Below, in pieces: positions 33,892-43,239 of a stretch of 64,000 nucleotides of DNA. The first letter of the stretch is position 1; every line of letters begins with the position of its first letter. Position numbers and translations under genes: made by a program. This stretch comes from Prochlorococcus sp. AG-355-P16 (lineage in GTDB: Bacteria > Cyanobacteriota > Cyanobacteriia > PCC-6307 > Cyanobiaceae): the NCBI GenBank assembly GCA_003278525.1, contig QCEQ01000002.1, positions 62,001 to 126,000 of the forward strand, written 5' to 3'. The notes under the pieces are model-generated. The model searched no databases, was not told the DNA's origin, and was given only the letters and a program-made list of their open reading frames with translations.

Positions 33892-35166
33892 TCAAAGAGG
33901 AGGCAAAATACCTTGTGGGTCAAAAATATTCTTTAAAGTTTTTAATTCATTCATTCTATTTCCAAAGGCTAATGTAATTTCTTCTTCATGAGAATTCAAA
34001 TGATTATGCAATTGGGCCAAGTGAATATTTGGATAAAACCTTTTTAGCTTGCTCCATGATTTATAAATCCATTCCAGAGCGACTTCTTTTTCTTGAAGAT
34101 CATTTTTTTTCCATGATGCATATATCCATGGTTTCCAAGTACTTTTTCTATGAACAAAAAAGCTTGCTCCATGATTTAACTTTTTAGTTTTGCCACCTAA
34201 TTGTTGACAAGCAATATAACAGGAATTATTTGGTTTATTATCCATTATTTTACTCAAACATTTTATAAAAATTGGGATATCATTTTTTAAATCTTCTCCA
34301 AGAAGACTAATTACCTCAGAATGGTTATTTGCATTCAGCTGATATAAATTCAATTCCTTTGGAAAAAAATTAATTTTGTTAAAGTTTTCATAAAATTGTT
34401 TCTCTAGAGCGGGAAATTTGTCTAAAAGCATTAAGTATTCTTCTGTTTTTTTATCCTCTAAATTATTGAGTTCAGCAAAAATATATATATAAATTTTTTG
34501 GGCATAAATCCATTGAAGACTAATATTTTCTGGAAATTCCTCTGATAGTTTTATTATTTCTGAAAGTTCATTTATATTTACAAATCCTTCAATAACCTTT
34601 ATCGGATTAGATTGGATAGTCTTAAGTTCTATTTCGGTAATAATTGAAAAGAAGGGTGCTGCGCCTTTAATTCCTTCCCAAATTAATTGTTCTTCTGTAT
34701 TTATTTGATTTTTTTTTAAAGAAATAAATGTGCCATTACCCAAGAAACCTTTTATTGATTCTATATTATCAATTGCTAATCCGTAGGTTCTACTGAGAGG
34801 GCTTACTCCACCAGTAAGTATATAGCCTGCTCCAGGAAGTTTAGAGAGTCCGATTGGAAAACTTCGATTATATTTTTGTAAATGATTTAATAGATCCCCC
34901 ATTATTACACCTCCTCCAATTGTTACTAAATTGGTTTTTCTATCTAGATGAATTTTGCTGTGATTTTTTCTTAGATCAAGAGTTGTAAAACCATTTTTTG
35001 CACAGCTAGAAGTTGTACCTCCACTACACACGCAAAGGTGCTCGAATTTTGCGTGAGAATAGTTATCCTCATTAAATAAGGATTCATCCACGTCATAAAT
35101 TAATTTCTTTAATTTTGCATCCTTTGAGTTGGTATTTGGAACTTCAAGCAAGTTATTATTTTTCAC
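33892..35166 (-). CDS. FAD-binding oxidoreductase (FAD_binding_4-like)
   Basis: 'NLVTIGGGVIMGDLLNHLQKYNRSFPIGLSKLPGAGYILTGGVSPLSRTYGLAIDNIESI'. Confidence 0.8.
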   Translation of the reverse strand: MKNNNLLEVPNTNSKDAKLKKLIYDVDESLFNEDNYSHAKFEHLCVCSGGTTSSCAKNGFTTLDLRKNHSKIHLDRKTNLVTIGGGVIMGDLLNHLQKYNRSFPIGLSKLPGAGYILTGGVSPLSRTYGLAIDNIESIKGFLGNGTFISLKKNQINTEEQLIWEGIKGAAPFFSIITEIELKTIQSNPIKVIEGFVNINELSEIIKLSEEFPENISLQWIYAQKIYIYIFAELNNLEDKKTEEYLMLLDKFPALEKQFYENFNKINFFPKELNLYQLNANNHSEVISLLGEDLKNDIPIFIKCLSKIMDNKPNNSCYIACQQLGGKTKKLNHGASFFVHRKSTWKPWIYASWKKNDLQEKEVALEWIYKSWSKLKRFYPNIHLAQLHNHLNSHEEEITLAFGNRMNELKTLKNIFDPQGILPPL

Positions 35167-35207
35167 TACATGATATTGTTCTTTAGTATTATGGTATAAG
35201 TAATAAT

Positions 35208-36338
35208 TTGAAATTGGATAATTTAGATTTGAAGTTAAATAATCAAGTCGCGATACTTATATGTGGACATGGTAGTAGAAATAAATTAGCCATTACTGAA
35301 TTTCAAGAATTAACTAATTTCATCCAAAAAAGATATCCAAACTTTTTAGTTGAATATGGTTTCTTGGAATTTGCTAAACCTTCGATTGTTGATGCTTTAG
35401 ACAAGTTAAAAGATCTTTCTATAAAAAAAGTAATTGCAATACCTGCAATGCTTTTCGCTGCTGGCCATGTGAAAAATGATATACCTAGCCTGCTTATGAA
35501 TTATTCAAGTAAGACAGGAATTGAAATAATTTATGGAAGAGAATTAGGTATTAATAATTTAATGATTAGTGCCGCTTGTGAAAGAGTAAAAGATGTATTT
35601 AAACAAAATAATAATCTCAAACCTGAAGAATCATTATTAGTTGTTGTTGGTAGAGGCTCTTCTGACCCAGATGCAAATTCCAATGTTTCAAAAATTACGA
35701 GAATGATCGTAGAGGGTATTGGTTTAGGGTGGGGGGAAACAGTTTTTTCTGGAGTAACTTTCCCCCTTGTTGAACCTGGCTTGAAAAATGTTGTGAGACT
35801 TGGTTATAAAAATATAATTGTTTTCCCTTATTTCCTTTTCTCAGGTGTCCTTGTCACAAGAATAAAAAGGCAAAGTGATTTAGTTGCGATTAATAATCCA
35901 AATATTTCATTTATACATGCAAAATATCTTTCATCACAGTCTTATGTGGTCGACACTTTTGTAGAAAGGATTGAAGAGATTCTTAATAACGAAGGTAATA
36001 ATTTTATGAATTGCTCAACTTGTAAATATAGATCAAATTTATTTGGCTTTGAAAAAGAAGTTGGAATGGTCCAAGAAAGTCATCATGACCATGTAGAGGG
36101 CTTGGGTATCAGCTGTGATTTATGTGATCCTGAATGTAATGGTGCTTGTGAAATACAAAATCAAATGCCATCTCATAATCAAGAAAAATCAGATATAGAA
36201 GGAGGTGATTACTTAGAACATGAACATTTAGAGGCTCATAAACATGAATATAATCACCATCACCATCATCACAGTATTTATCCAAATTCAAAACATCCTT
36301 TAGGACCTGTCACGCTTCGCTTGCCTAATAAAGACTAA
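35208..36338 (+). CDS. cbiX: CbiX-type sirohydrochlorin/cobalt chelatase with Cys/His-rich C-terminal extension
   Basis: 'VAILICGHGSRNKLAITEFQEL', 'PYFLFSGVLVTRI', C-term 'CSTCKY...CDLCDPECNGAC...HHHHHH'. Confidence 0.9.
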   Translation: MKLDNLDLKLNNQVAILICGHGSRNKLAITEFQELTNFIQKRYPNFLVEYGFLEFAKPSIVDALDKLKDLSIKKVIAIPAMLFAAGHVKNDIPSLLMNYSSKTGIEIIYGRELGINNLMISAACERVKDVFKQNNNLKPEESLLVVVGRGSSDPDANSNVSKITRMIVEGIGLGWGETVFSGVTFPLVEPGLKNVVRLGYKNIIVFPYFLFSGVLVTRIKRQSDLVAINNPNISFIHAKYLSSQSYVVDTFVERIEEILNNEGNNFMNCSTCKYRSNLFGFEKEVGMVQESHHDHVEGLGISCDLCDPECNGACEIQNQMPSHNQEKSDIEGGDYLEHEHLEAHKHEYNHHHHHHSIYPNSKHPLGPVTLRLPNKD

Positions 36339-36456
36339 ATCTTAAGAAAATCCGTTGAAATCAATGAATCACCTGTCTCTTTCTCGAGTTAGTCTTAATA
36401 GACTCAGTATATATAAGCATTCTTAATATAAAATCCTGGAAGTATTTTGAGCTAGA

Positions 36457-36498
36457 TTTTCCACAATTTGCAGGTTGTTTTCCACGTCCAAATCCACA
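36457..36498 (+). promoter_or_regulatory. Cluster of three DnaA-box-like sites
   Basis: TTTTCCACA 36457-36465, TTTTCCACG 36478-36486, AAATCCACA 36490-36498. Confidence 0.35.
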
Positions 36499-36668
36499 CT
36501 GGAATAGAAATGGCAGTATTTTTCAAAAAAAACAGGACTTCAACATTATTGTTGACTTTTTTTTAGGATCTTTTCAATTTCCTTATTTGAAAAAGAAGTT
36601 TTTTAAAATCCCACTTATAACATGAGTCTTATTTGATAATTTGAAAAGTTTACCAGAAGATTTTTCTT

Positions 36669-36690
36669 GATATTTTTAGAGAAAAATATC
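36669..36690. other. Perfect AT-rich inverted repeat upstream of DUF2811 gene
   Basis: GATATTTTT-AGAG-AAAAATATC, 9-bp stem. Confidence 0.5.
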
Positions 36691-36718
36691 ATTATTATTG
36701 ATGTAGAAAAATAAATTA

Positions 36719-36976
36719 ATGGATCAAATTAACAAAAAAAATTTAACTGATAAGAAACTCGTAGAGTGCTCTTCAAATAAAGTCTCATTAGAAACAGAGC
36801 TTTCTGAAACTCTTTATAACACTATGAAAGATTTCGTATTAAGCAACCCGACTTGGGATCAATATAAGCTTATAAATTCAGCATTAGCTACTTTTCTCGT
36901 TCAAAACGGTTGTACAGATAATTCTGTCTCAGAAATTTATTTAAATCAATTATTTACACCCTCTAAGTCTTTTTAA
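36719..36976 (+). CDS. DUF2811-like small protein
   Basis: 'VSLETELSETLYNTMKDFVLSNPTWDQYKLINSALATFLVQNG'. Confidence 0.65.
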   Translation: MDQINKKNLTDKKLVECSSNKVSLETELSETLYNTMKDFVLSNPTWDQYKLINSALATFLVQNGCTDNSVSEIYLNQLFTPSKSF

Positions 36977-38603
36977 TATTTAAACAGGCTCTTCTACTCA
37001 AGGCCATCATTGTAAGTGTGGGGCTTTGCCAAGATGATGTGGGCCAGCAAGCACCATCTAGTACCAGTACATTCTTACATGACCACAATCTGTTAAATTT
37101 ATCAACTACGCTGTTTTCTTCATTTAACCCCATTGGTGCTCCCCCTACCTCATGAATATAATATCCAGGGGGAGGAGGACTATTTGAAAGTGCTATCAAG
37201 TTTTTTGTAAATAAACTCCCTAATGGAATATTCATTAGTTCATCAATATTTTTTATTTTCCCATTTGCAGCTTTGACTGATTTTTGTATTGTTTTTTCCA
37301 TATGTTTTGCCATATTTAACTCATTCTCGCTCCATTCGAATTCAATATAGGGAATTGGTATTCCCCATTCATCTGTTTTTCTTGAGAGAGAAACTGAGTT
37401 TTTCTCTCTAGGAAGGACTTCACCATGGGCGATAAGAAAGCCAATGGATTTGTTTGCGTCTTTTTGTAAAAATTTAGGTATCCCTAATCTATCAATTCCC
37501 CCCCAGATTCCATAACCTCTATGGAAATTTATGTCGTCAATTTCTGGTAAATTTGAGCCAAAAGGAATAAAGAAGCTGCCTGCTCCAGAAAGATCGGGAG
37601 GATTATCTAGTGATTTATCTGAGTTTTTTGCTTTTGGGACTGAAAAAAATCTACAGATAGATATGTGATCCATTAGGTATTTACCTAATTTCCCAGAATT
37701 ATCTTTAAACCCTGCGGAATTTGATTTATGTTCTGAGTTCAGTAGTATTCTCAGTGTTGAAATTGTTGATGCGCAAAGAAGAATCAAATCACAATCCAAT
37801 ACTTTTTTGTGTCCATTTTCTAGGTTTACAATTGTTAGTTTTGAGGCAAGCTTTTTTATCTTGTTAATCTCAAAAGACTCCACTAGGTAATTAGAGATTA
37901 TTTGTACATTTCCAGTATCTAAAGCTTTTTTTAAAGAGCTTCCTACGCTAGAAGACTTTGGCCAATTTTTTTCTTTTACAGATGAATTACGGTCAAATCC
38001 TCTTGATTGGATGAACGGATAGTTTAATTTTGATTTAACTTTGCTGCCAAAAACATTTTCGTTTTCTGTGAGAGGAATTTCACCAATATATTTACCGTTT
38101 GGGACCTCCTTAATATTATCTTTTCGTCCATAAATTCCGCAGAAATTTTCAATAAAATCGTAGTGCGGGGAAATTTCTTCGTAAGAAATAGGCCAGTTTG
38201 GCCCGAATCCGTCTTTTTTAGCCGGATGAAAGTCCTCTGAGGAAAGTCTTAATGTTATACCTCCCCAAGTTAATGATCTCCCCCCATATTGTTTACCTTG
38301 TGTCCAAAGAAATGGCTTTTTTTTTGGGAACTCATAAGGATGCTTCAATTCATTTGAATATAAGTCAGGATTATTTTTCCAATAACCAGGATGTTGGCAC
38401 TGATTGGCATGTTTTTTTGTTATGACTCCTGATAATCTTTTTAATGTATTTTTTGGCTCATGATTACTAGCTTCATCCCTTTTAACTTGAGGCCCTGCTT
38501 CTATTACTAAAACTTTGATGCCTTGTTCTGCCAATGTAAGTGCTGCTATTCCTCCTGTAGCTCCAGAACCAACAACAATTGCATCATAAGGAATTATATC
38601 CAA
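36963..38603 (-). CDS. GMC-family oxidoreductase
   Basis: 'DAIVVGSGATGGIAALTLAEQGIKVLVIEAGP', 'WGGITLRLSSEDF', 'SWQSPTLTMMALSRRA'. Confidence 0.92.
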   Translation of the reverse strand: MDIIPYDAIVVGSGATGGIAALTLAEQGIKVLVIEAGPQVKRDEASNHEPKNTLKRLSGVITKKHANQCQHPGYWKNNPDLYSNELKHPYEFPKKKPFLWTQGKQYGGRSLTWGGITLRLSSEDFHPAKKDGFGPNWPISYEEISPHYDFIENFCGIYGRKDNIKEVPNGKYIGEIPLTENENVFGSKVKSKLNYPFIQSRGFDRNSSVKEKNWPKSSSVGSSLKKALDTGNVQIISNYLVESFEINKIKKLASKLTIVNLENGHKKVLDCDLILLCASTISTLRILLNSEHKSNSAGFKDNSGKLGKYLMDHISICRFFSVPKAKNSDKSLDNPPDLSGAGSFFIPFGSNLPEIDDINFHRGYGIWGGIDRLGIPKFLQKDANKSIGFLIAHGEVLPREKNSVSLSRKTDEWGIPIPYIEFEWSENELNMAKHMEKTIQKSVKAANGKIKNIDELMNIPLGSLFTKNLIALSNSPPPPGYYIHEVGGAPMGLNEENSVVDKFNRLWSCKNVLVLDGACWPTSSWQSPTLTMMALSRRACLNIKKT

Positions 38604-38710
38604 AACCTATTTCGTGATTTGCTATTTCAATAAATATAGCATTCAGTAAATAATTAATTTTTAGATTTCAACTTAAGAAGTTAGAATTTATTGAAATATT
38701 ACTCAAACAA

Positions 38711-39184
38711 ATGAGATTTATAATTTTAACTTTTTTAATAGTTGTTTTAGCCCTCCCTTCTAGAAGCTTCGCTGCGTTGGATTATGGTAAACAATCTTTG
38801 ATAGGGGCTGATTTTTCTGGATCTGATTTAAAAGGAGCAACTTTCTATTTGACTGATTTACAAGACGCAAATTTGTCAGGTTGTGAGCTCCAAAATGCGA
38901 CTCTTTATGGAGCAAAATTGAAAGATACTAATTTAAGTAACTCCAACTTAAGAGAAGTAACTTTAGACTCGGCTGTTTTAGATGGTACAGATTTATCAAA
39001 TACTAACTTGGAGGATTCTTTTGCTTATAGTACCCAGTTTGAAAATGTAAAAATACAAGGCGCAGACTTCACAAATGTTTTTTTGCCAAAAGATATTATT
39101 AGGAAATTTTGTGAAAGTGCTACTGGAACTAATCCAATTACAAATAGAGAAACTAGAGAAACTTTAGAGTGCGATTACATTTAA
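38711..39184 (+). CDS. Secreted pentapeptide-repeat protein
   Basis: Signal peptide then 'ADFSGSDLKGATFYLTDLQDANLSGCELQNATLYGAKLKDTNLSNSNL'. Confidence 0.9.
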   Translation: MRFIILTFLIVVLALPSRSFAALDYGKQSLIGADFSGSDLKGATFYLTDLQDANLSGCELQNATLYGAKLKDTNLSNSNLREVTLDSAVLDGTDLSNTNLEDSFAYSTQFENVKIQGADFTNVFLPKDIIRKFCESATGTNPITNRETRETLECDYI

Positions 39185-39186
39185 AT

Positions 39187-39579
39187 TTATGCACATACAA
39201 GTTCTTTTTTAATCTTTCTTTGTTTATAAAGTGATCTTCCAACAGGCCAACCTAGAGTAGATAAATGTTTCATTAAGGAACCTGAGTATTTGAAATAAAA
39301 ATTGTCTGAATATTTAATGCCAAGTTCATTTAGAGTGGTTATTAATAAACATAGATCTTTCTTTTTGCCTTTTTTCATATCCAATAATATCAACGCTTCA
39401 CTTGATAATTTTTTTTCTAGTACCTTATCATTTTCAGCAAAACCAACTTTAAGTGAATTAAATGCATCAGAATAAAGAGTATAAATTATTCCATCTTCGA
39501 ATTTATTTACAGAATTATCTACATTAAATCTTGATGATATTAAAGTTTTGTATCCTTTAATGATTTTTCTGTTATTCAT
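39187..39579 (-). CDS. Hypothetical protein, possible GIY-YIG/T5orf172-like fold
   Basis: 'IIYTLYSDAFNSLKVGFAENDKVLEKKL...NFYFKYSGSLMKHLSTLGWPVGRSLYKQRKI'; 2 nt from upstream gene. Confidence 0.45.
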   Translation of the reverse strand: MNNRKIIKGYKTLISSRFNVDNSVNKFEDGIIYTLYSDAFNSLKVGFAENDKVLEKKLSSEALILLDMKKGKKKDLCLLITTLNELGIKYSDNFYFKYSGSLMKHLSTLGWPVGRSLYKQRKIKKELVCA

Positions 39580-39581
39580 AA

Positions 39582-40079
39582 TTATTTGATTTCATCATGA
39601 GCTAATTCGTATTTCTCCAATAGATTGTTTACTTCTGCTAGTGCAATCCTCTTTTGACAGGCTGAGTCATATCTATTTACTGCTATTGAAGGTATTGAAC
39701 CTTTGCTTTTCATTTCCCTTATACCAGTTTCTAAACATTGAAAAGCAACACTTGATAGATCTCTTCCTTCTGCTGCGGCCCAAACTTTCAAAAGATAAGT
39801 AAGATTTGATGGTACTGAGATTTGTACTTTGTTTGAATTTGAAGTGTTTAATGCAATATCATCGAGACTAATTTCTTTAGAGGAAATAGTTTCTTTAACC
39901 TTTTTCTTCAAAAATTTTACTTGGCTTAAAGCGTCCTCTTTATTCTTTATTTTTTGTTCTATTTCAAATAACTCTTCTTCAGAATTAATTAAAGCTTCTA
40001 ATGCCCATTTAGCATCATCTTTCGCAACCGCGGTTCTATCAAGCCATTCATCTCTTATTTTTGACCAATTACTGGGCAT
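39582..40079 (-). CDS. Ribbon-helix-helix-like protein with N-terminal coiled coil
   Basis: 'KVQISVPSNLTYLLKVWAAAEGRDLSSVAFQCLETGIREMKSKG' RHH-like beta-helix-helix; coiled-coil 'NSEEELFEIEQKIKNKEDALSQVKFLKKKVKE'. Confidence 0.55.
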   Translation of the reverse strand: MPSNWSKIRDEWLDRTAVAKDDAKWALEALINSEEELFEIEQKIKNKEDALSQVKFLKKKVKETISSKEISLDDIALNTSNSNKVQISVPSNLTYLLKVWAAAEGRDLSSVAFQCLETGIREMKSKGSIPSIAVNRYDSACQKRIALAEVNNLLEKYELAHDEIK

Positions 40080-40114
40080 AAGCTTTATAAGATAATTCTA
40101 TGATATATAAATCC

Positions 40115-40158
40115 ATATAGATTGTCTACTCATTCTATTTAGATTTAATATAGATTGT
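40115..40158. repeat. Two direct repeats ATATAGATTGT upstream of the RHH-like gene
   Basis: ATATAGATTGT at 40115-40125 and 40148-40158, 33-bp period. Confidence 0.7.
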
Positions 40159-40345
40159 TTAAAATTTTAATTTTATTTTTAATAATTCCTCGTCTTAGAA
40201 ATAATCTTTTACAATAATTGAAACAGCAGAATCCATCCAATGTGAACTTAGGGGAATTTTTTCGCTAATTGAAAACGATATATTTGATAATTCAATCTTT
40301 TTAAATTTTAGTTATTTGTTTATTAACTTAAAAATTTCCGGGCTT

Positions 40346-40735
40346 TTAATCTCTTTCAATAAGTTCAATTTTATAACCATCAGGATCCTCAACAAAAGCC
40401 AAGATAGTAGTACTGTTTTTCATTGTTTTAGGTTTGGTTGTTATTTTACAACCATTATTTTCTAATCCTTGGCAAATTAGATGAATATCTTTTACTCCAA
40501 TAGCTATATGACCATATTTATCTCCAAGCTCATAGTCTTCTGACTTTTTGTCCCAGTTATAAGTTAATTCAATTACAGCATTTTCTTTTTCTGAGCCATA
40601 ACCAACAAATGCCAAAGTGAATTTTCCATGAGGGTAATCCTTTTTTCTTAATAGATTCATCCCTAATCTATTGACGTAGAAATCAATGGATTTATCTAAA
40701 TCTCCAACTCTCAGCATTGTATGAAGGATACGCAT
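40346..40735 (-). CDS. gloA: Lactoylglutathione lyase (glyoxalase I)
   Basis: '[46 protein letters not shown]', '[14 protein letters not shown]'. Confidence 0.95.
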   Translation of the reverse strand: MRILHTMLRVGDLDKSIDFYVNRLGMNLLRKKDYPHGKFTLAFVGYGSEKENAVIELTYNWDKKSEDYELGDKYGHIAIGVKDIHLICQGLENNGCKITTKPKTMKNSTTILAFVEDPDGYKIELIERD

Positions 40736-40867
40736 TTTGAATTATGAACCTAAATTTATTATCTAATATTTAATCACCATATGCCAAAATTCATTTTTCC
40801 GATACTAGGACTTTTGTTAAGTTCAGAAAATTTAGGTTAAAATGTTAATAATTTTTTCAACAATATA

Positions 40868-41302
40868 TTGAATCAGATATTCCAGAGACTCTCATCAGTA
40901 TTTTTATATACTTTGCCATTAAAGGCATCTATACCTTTTGGATATTATTTGTTCTATAAATATTCTTTTTTAAAAATACTATTATTCCTTACTTTTCCAA
41001 TAGCAATAATTGAAAAATCTTTGCCTTTTGGTAGTTTTTTACTATTTATAATTTTGTTTGCTGGATTAGCAAGAAATCCAAAAGTTCCTTATTTCGTAAG
41101 ATACAACGCTTGCCAAGCATTGCTTATTGATATTGCTTTGATAATAATTTCATATCTTTTGAGATTATTTCCCATAGTTGAATTAGGCTCAATTATTTTT
41201 ATATTTACATTATGTATTTTTATTTATTCGATTTCTAGATGCATTTATGGAGTTGAACCTGAAATACCCTTTATTAGTAAATCTGTAAGAATGCAAATTT
41301 AA
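40868..41302 (+). CDS. Tic20-family membrane protein (Ycf60-like)
   Basis: 'LSSVFLYTLPLKASIPFGYYLF', 'VPYFVRYNACQALLIDIALII'. Confidence 0.8.
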   Translation: MNQIFQRLSSVFLYTLPLKASIPFGYYLFYKYSFLKILLFLTFPIAIIEKSLPFGSFLLFIILFAGLARNPKVPYFVRYNACQALLIDIALIIISYLLRLFPIVELGSIIFIFTLCIFIYSISRCIYGVEPEIPFISKSVRMQI

Positions 41303-41329
41303 AAAGATTTATAGACTTACTGACTTTCT

Positions 41330-41659
41330 TCAGCACTCATTCAGAATAGATTCCCATCTTTGTTGACTTGCCTTTATTGCTTGCATTGGCGGATTAGCCC
41401 CCTCTATTTCAAAGGCTTTTATTAATGATTTATTAGCTAATAGACCTAATCTTGCCGCCTCTCTTTGCCTAGAGCATACTTTTTTCCTTGATCCCTCTTT
41501 TAAACTATTTTCGATTTCTTTAAGAATTTGGCTAGCTTCATTCGATTTAGAATAAAAATCATTCATGTAAACATCAAGTGCCGTATCGGCAAAGATTTCA
41601 ATTGGAGAGATTATTGTAACTAAGCATATTATAAAACTTACAAATACAAATATTTTCAT
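41330..41659 (-). CDS. Hypothetical secreted protein
   Basis: Signal peptide; 'CSRQREAARLGLLANKSLIKAFE'. Confidence 0.55.
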   Translation of the reverse strand: MKIFVFVSFIICLVTIISPIEIFADTALDVYMNDFYSKSNEASQILKEIENSLKEGSRKKVCSRQREAARLGLLANKSLIKAFEIEGANPPMQAIKASQQRWESILNEC

Positions 41660-41666
41660 AAGAATC

Positions 41667-42251
41667 TTAAGTAAATTTTTTTTCCGATCTCTTTAATACT
41701 AAATAAAAGGTTAGAACACTAATTGTTCCAGATGGGCCTATTAAAACATGCCAAAATTGATCGCCACTAATTGAAAGCCTTGTGCCAAAGAAAGTCGTAA
41801 AAATAATACCAAATATTGGGTAAAGAATAAAAAGCCAATCTTTAAAAACTTTTTGCCAATTAATAATTAGAAGGATACTTATTATTATTTGAAAAAGAAG
41901 AGCAATATTTTTATCAAATAAAAAATATGAGATTATTGAACATAATGAAATGCAAAAATTAGTTTTTTGAATAAATTTATTTTTTATAACTGATATTGAT
42001 AAACATGTTAGACCTAAAGATAGGAAAGAATAAAATAGCCAATTAAATAAAGAGGAGTGATCTACATAAATCCAAGATGTTTGGGTATGATCTATCATTT
42101 CAGAAATCGATGCCAAGCCTAAAAAAATAAAACCGAAAGGTATTAATTTGTTCTCGCTTATATGTTTGAATTTTTTGATCGATCTAATACCTAATAAAAT
42201 TGGGATGATTGCCGCTTGAAAGTGGGCAAATAATAAAATTGAAAAAAACAA
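41667..42251 (-). CDS. Hypothetical multi-pass membrane protein
   Basis: Several hydrophobic segments. Confidence 0.55.
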   Translation of the reverse strand: MFFSILLFAHFQAAIIPILLGIRSIKKFKHISENKLIPFGFIFLGLASISEMIDHTQTSWIYVDHSSLFNWLFYSFLSLGLTCLSISVIKNKFIQKTNFCISLCSIISYFLFDKNIALLFQIIISILLIINWQKVFKDWLFILYPIFGIIFTTFFGTRLSISGDQFWHVLIGPSGTISVLTFYLVLKRSEKKFT

Positions 42252-42305
42252 AATAAATTCTTAGACTTAATTCATCCTAATTTAAATAAAAAAAAGAGTT
42301 TCGGG

Positions 42306-42506
42306 TCACCTGAGTAGAGAAAGATACCATTGCCCAATTACTATAATCAATATTGTAAGAACAAAAGGGAAAGCAGGATATCGTGTTTGAAAATTAGCTG
42401 GTGGCCAAGGAGACCAAGATATTAATCTTCCTTGAGGTTCATTTGAAATTACTTTTTTTTTCAATTTTTTGGATATTAAAGTATCTGTGGCGAAGCCTTT
42501 ATTCAT
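42306..42506 (-). CDS. Hypothetical single-TM protein
   Basis: 'ISWSPWPPANFQTRYPAFPFVLTILIIVIGQWYLSLL'. Confidence 0.5.
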   Translation of the reverse strand: MNKGFATDTLISKKLKKKVISNEPQGRLISWSPWPPANFQTRYPAFPFVLTILIIVIGQWYLSLLR

Positions 42507-42588
42507 AGTCCAAATAAAAACAATACTAACAAAGACGTACCAAAAGAGCGTTTATTATTCGGTTGAATTATAGTTGCTTTTATTAAAA

Positions 42589-42605
42589 CGGAGGGGGGGG
42601 GGTGA
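42589..42605. repeat. Poly-G tract resembling the tRNA-Ser 3' end (att-like)
   Basis: aCGGAGGGGGGGGGGTGATT vs tRNA-Ser complement aCGGAGGGGGTGGGATT at 43240; G10 run at 42593-42602. Confidence 0.4.
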
Positions 42606-42761
42606 TTTTTATTAAGCTCAAACGGAACTCTATGAATGTATATGGCGATATTTATTGAACTGGATCAACCAAATCCCCCAGTAAATCTCCTAGTAGATTT
42701 GATTCTTTAAATTTAATCTTAAAGATAAGTTTCTTTGCAGATACTTAATTTATCGTTTCAT

Positions 42762-42989
42762 TTAATCTTCTGCATTTTCAAATTCTCTCAGCAAACGAAA
42801 AGTTTTGGAAATAAAAGGGAAGATCCATACTAACAAACCCACTACGGTTATCAAAGCGACAAGAAAGCCCAAAATTGCTAAGAATCCACCTGTTACATCT
42901 CCTTCGTAGAAACGATCAAGCCCAATTGGAGCACCAACTCCTAAAAGGAAGAGTCTTGTTAAAGTTTGTTTTTCTTTTTTTCTCAACAT
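42762..42989 (-). CDS. TM2-domain membrane protein
   Basis: 'FLLGVGAPIGLDRFYEGDVTGGFLAILGFLVALITVVGLLVWIF'. Confidence 0.8.
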   Translation of the reverse strand: MLRKKEKQTLTRLFLLGVGAPIGLDRFYEGDVTGGFLAILGFLVALITVVGLLVWIFPFISKTFRLLREFENAED

Positions 42990-43239
42990 AAATAATTTTA
43001 AAAGAGGATTTATTTCCTCAATTTTAGATCGACTTGTAATTTTGATTCAATCCCCCAGTATTTTTTAATAAATCCCACAGTAAATCCCCCAATAAAAAAT
43101 TGTCCCTACCTGACTGTTTATGGAGGGCTATGACGAGGCTGAGTTTCTTAAATCTTGCAAATATGGCTTTATATCTACGATTAAAATAATTTTGCCTGCT
43201 TATGGTGGAATATGACACCTTGTGCAGGTTCTCTAAATA

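Noticed and set aside
36256-36277. CATCACCATCATCAC run encoding HHHHHH looked like a cloning His-tag
   Set aside because: In-frame with a natural Cys/His-rich CbiX tail and followed by native-looking sequence
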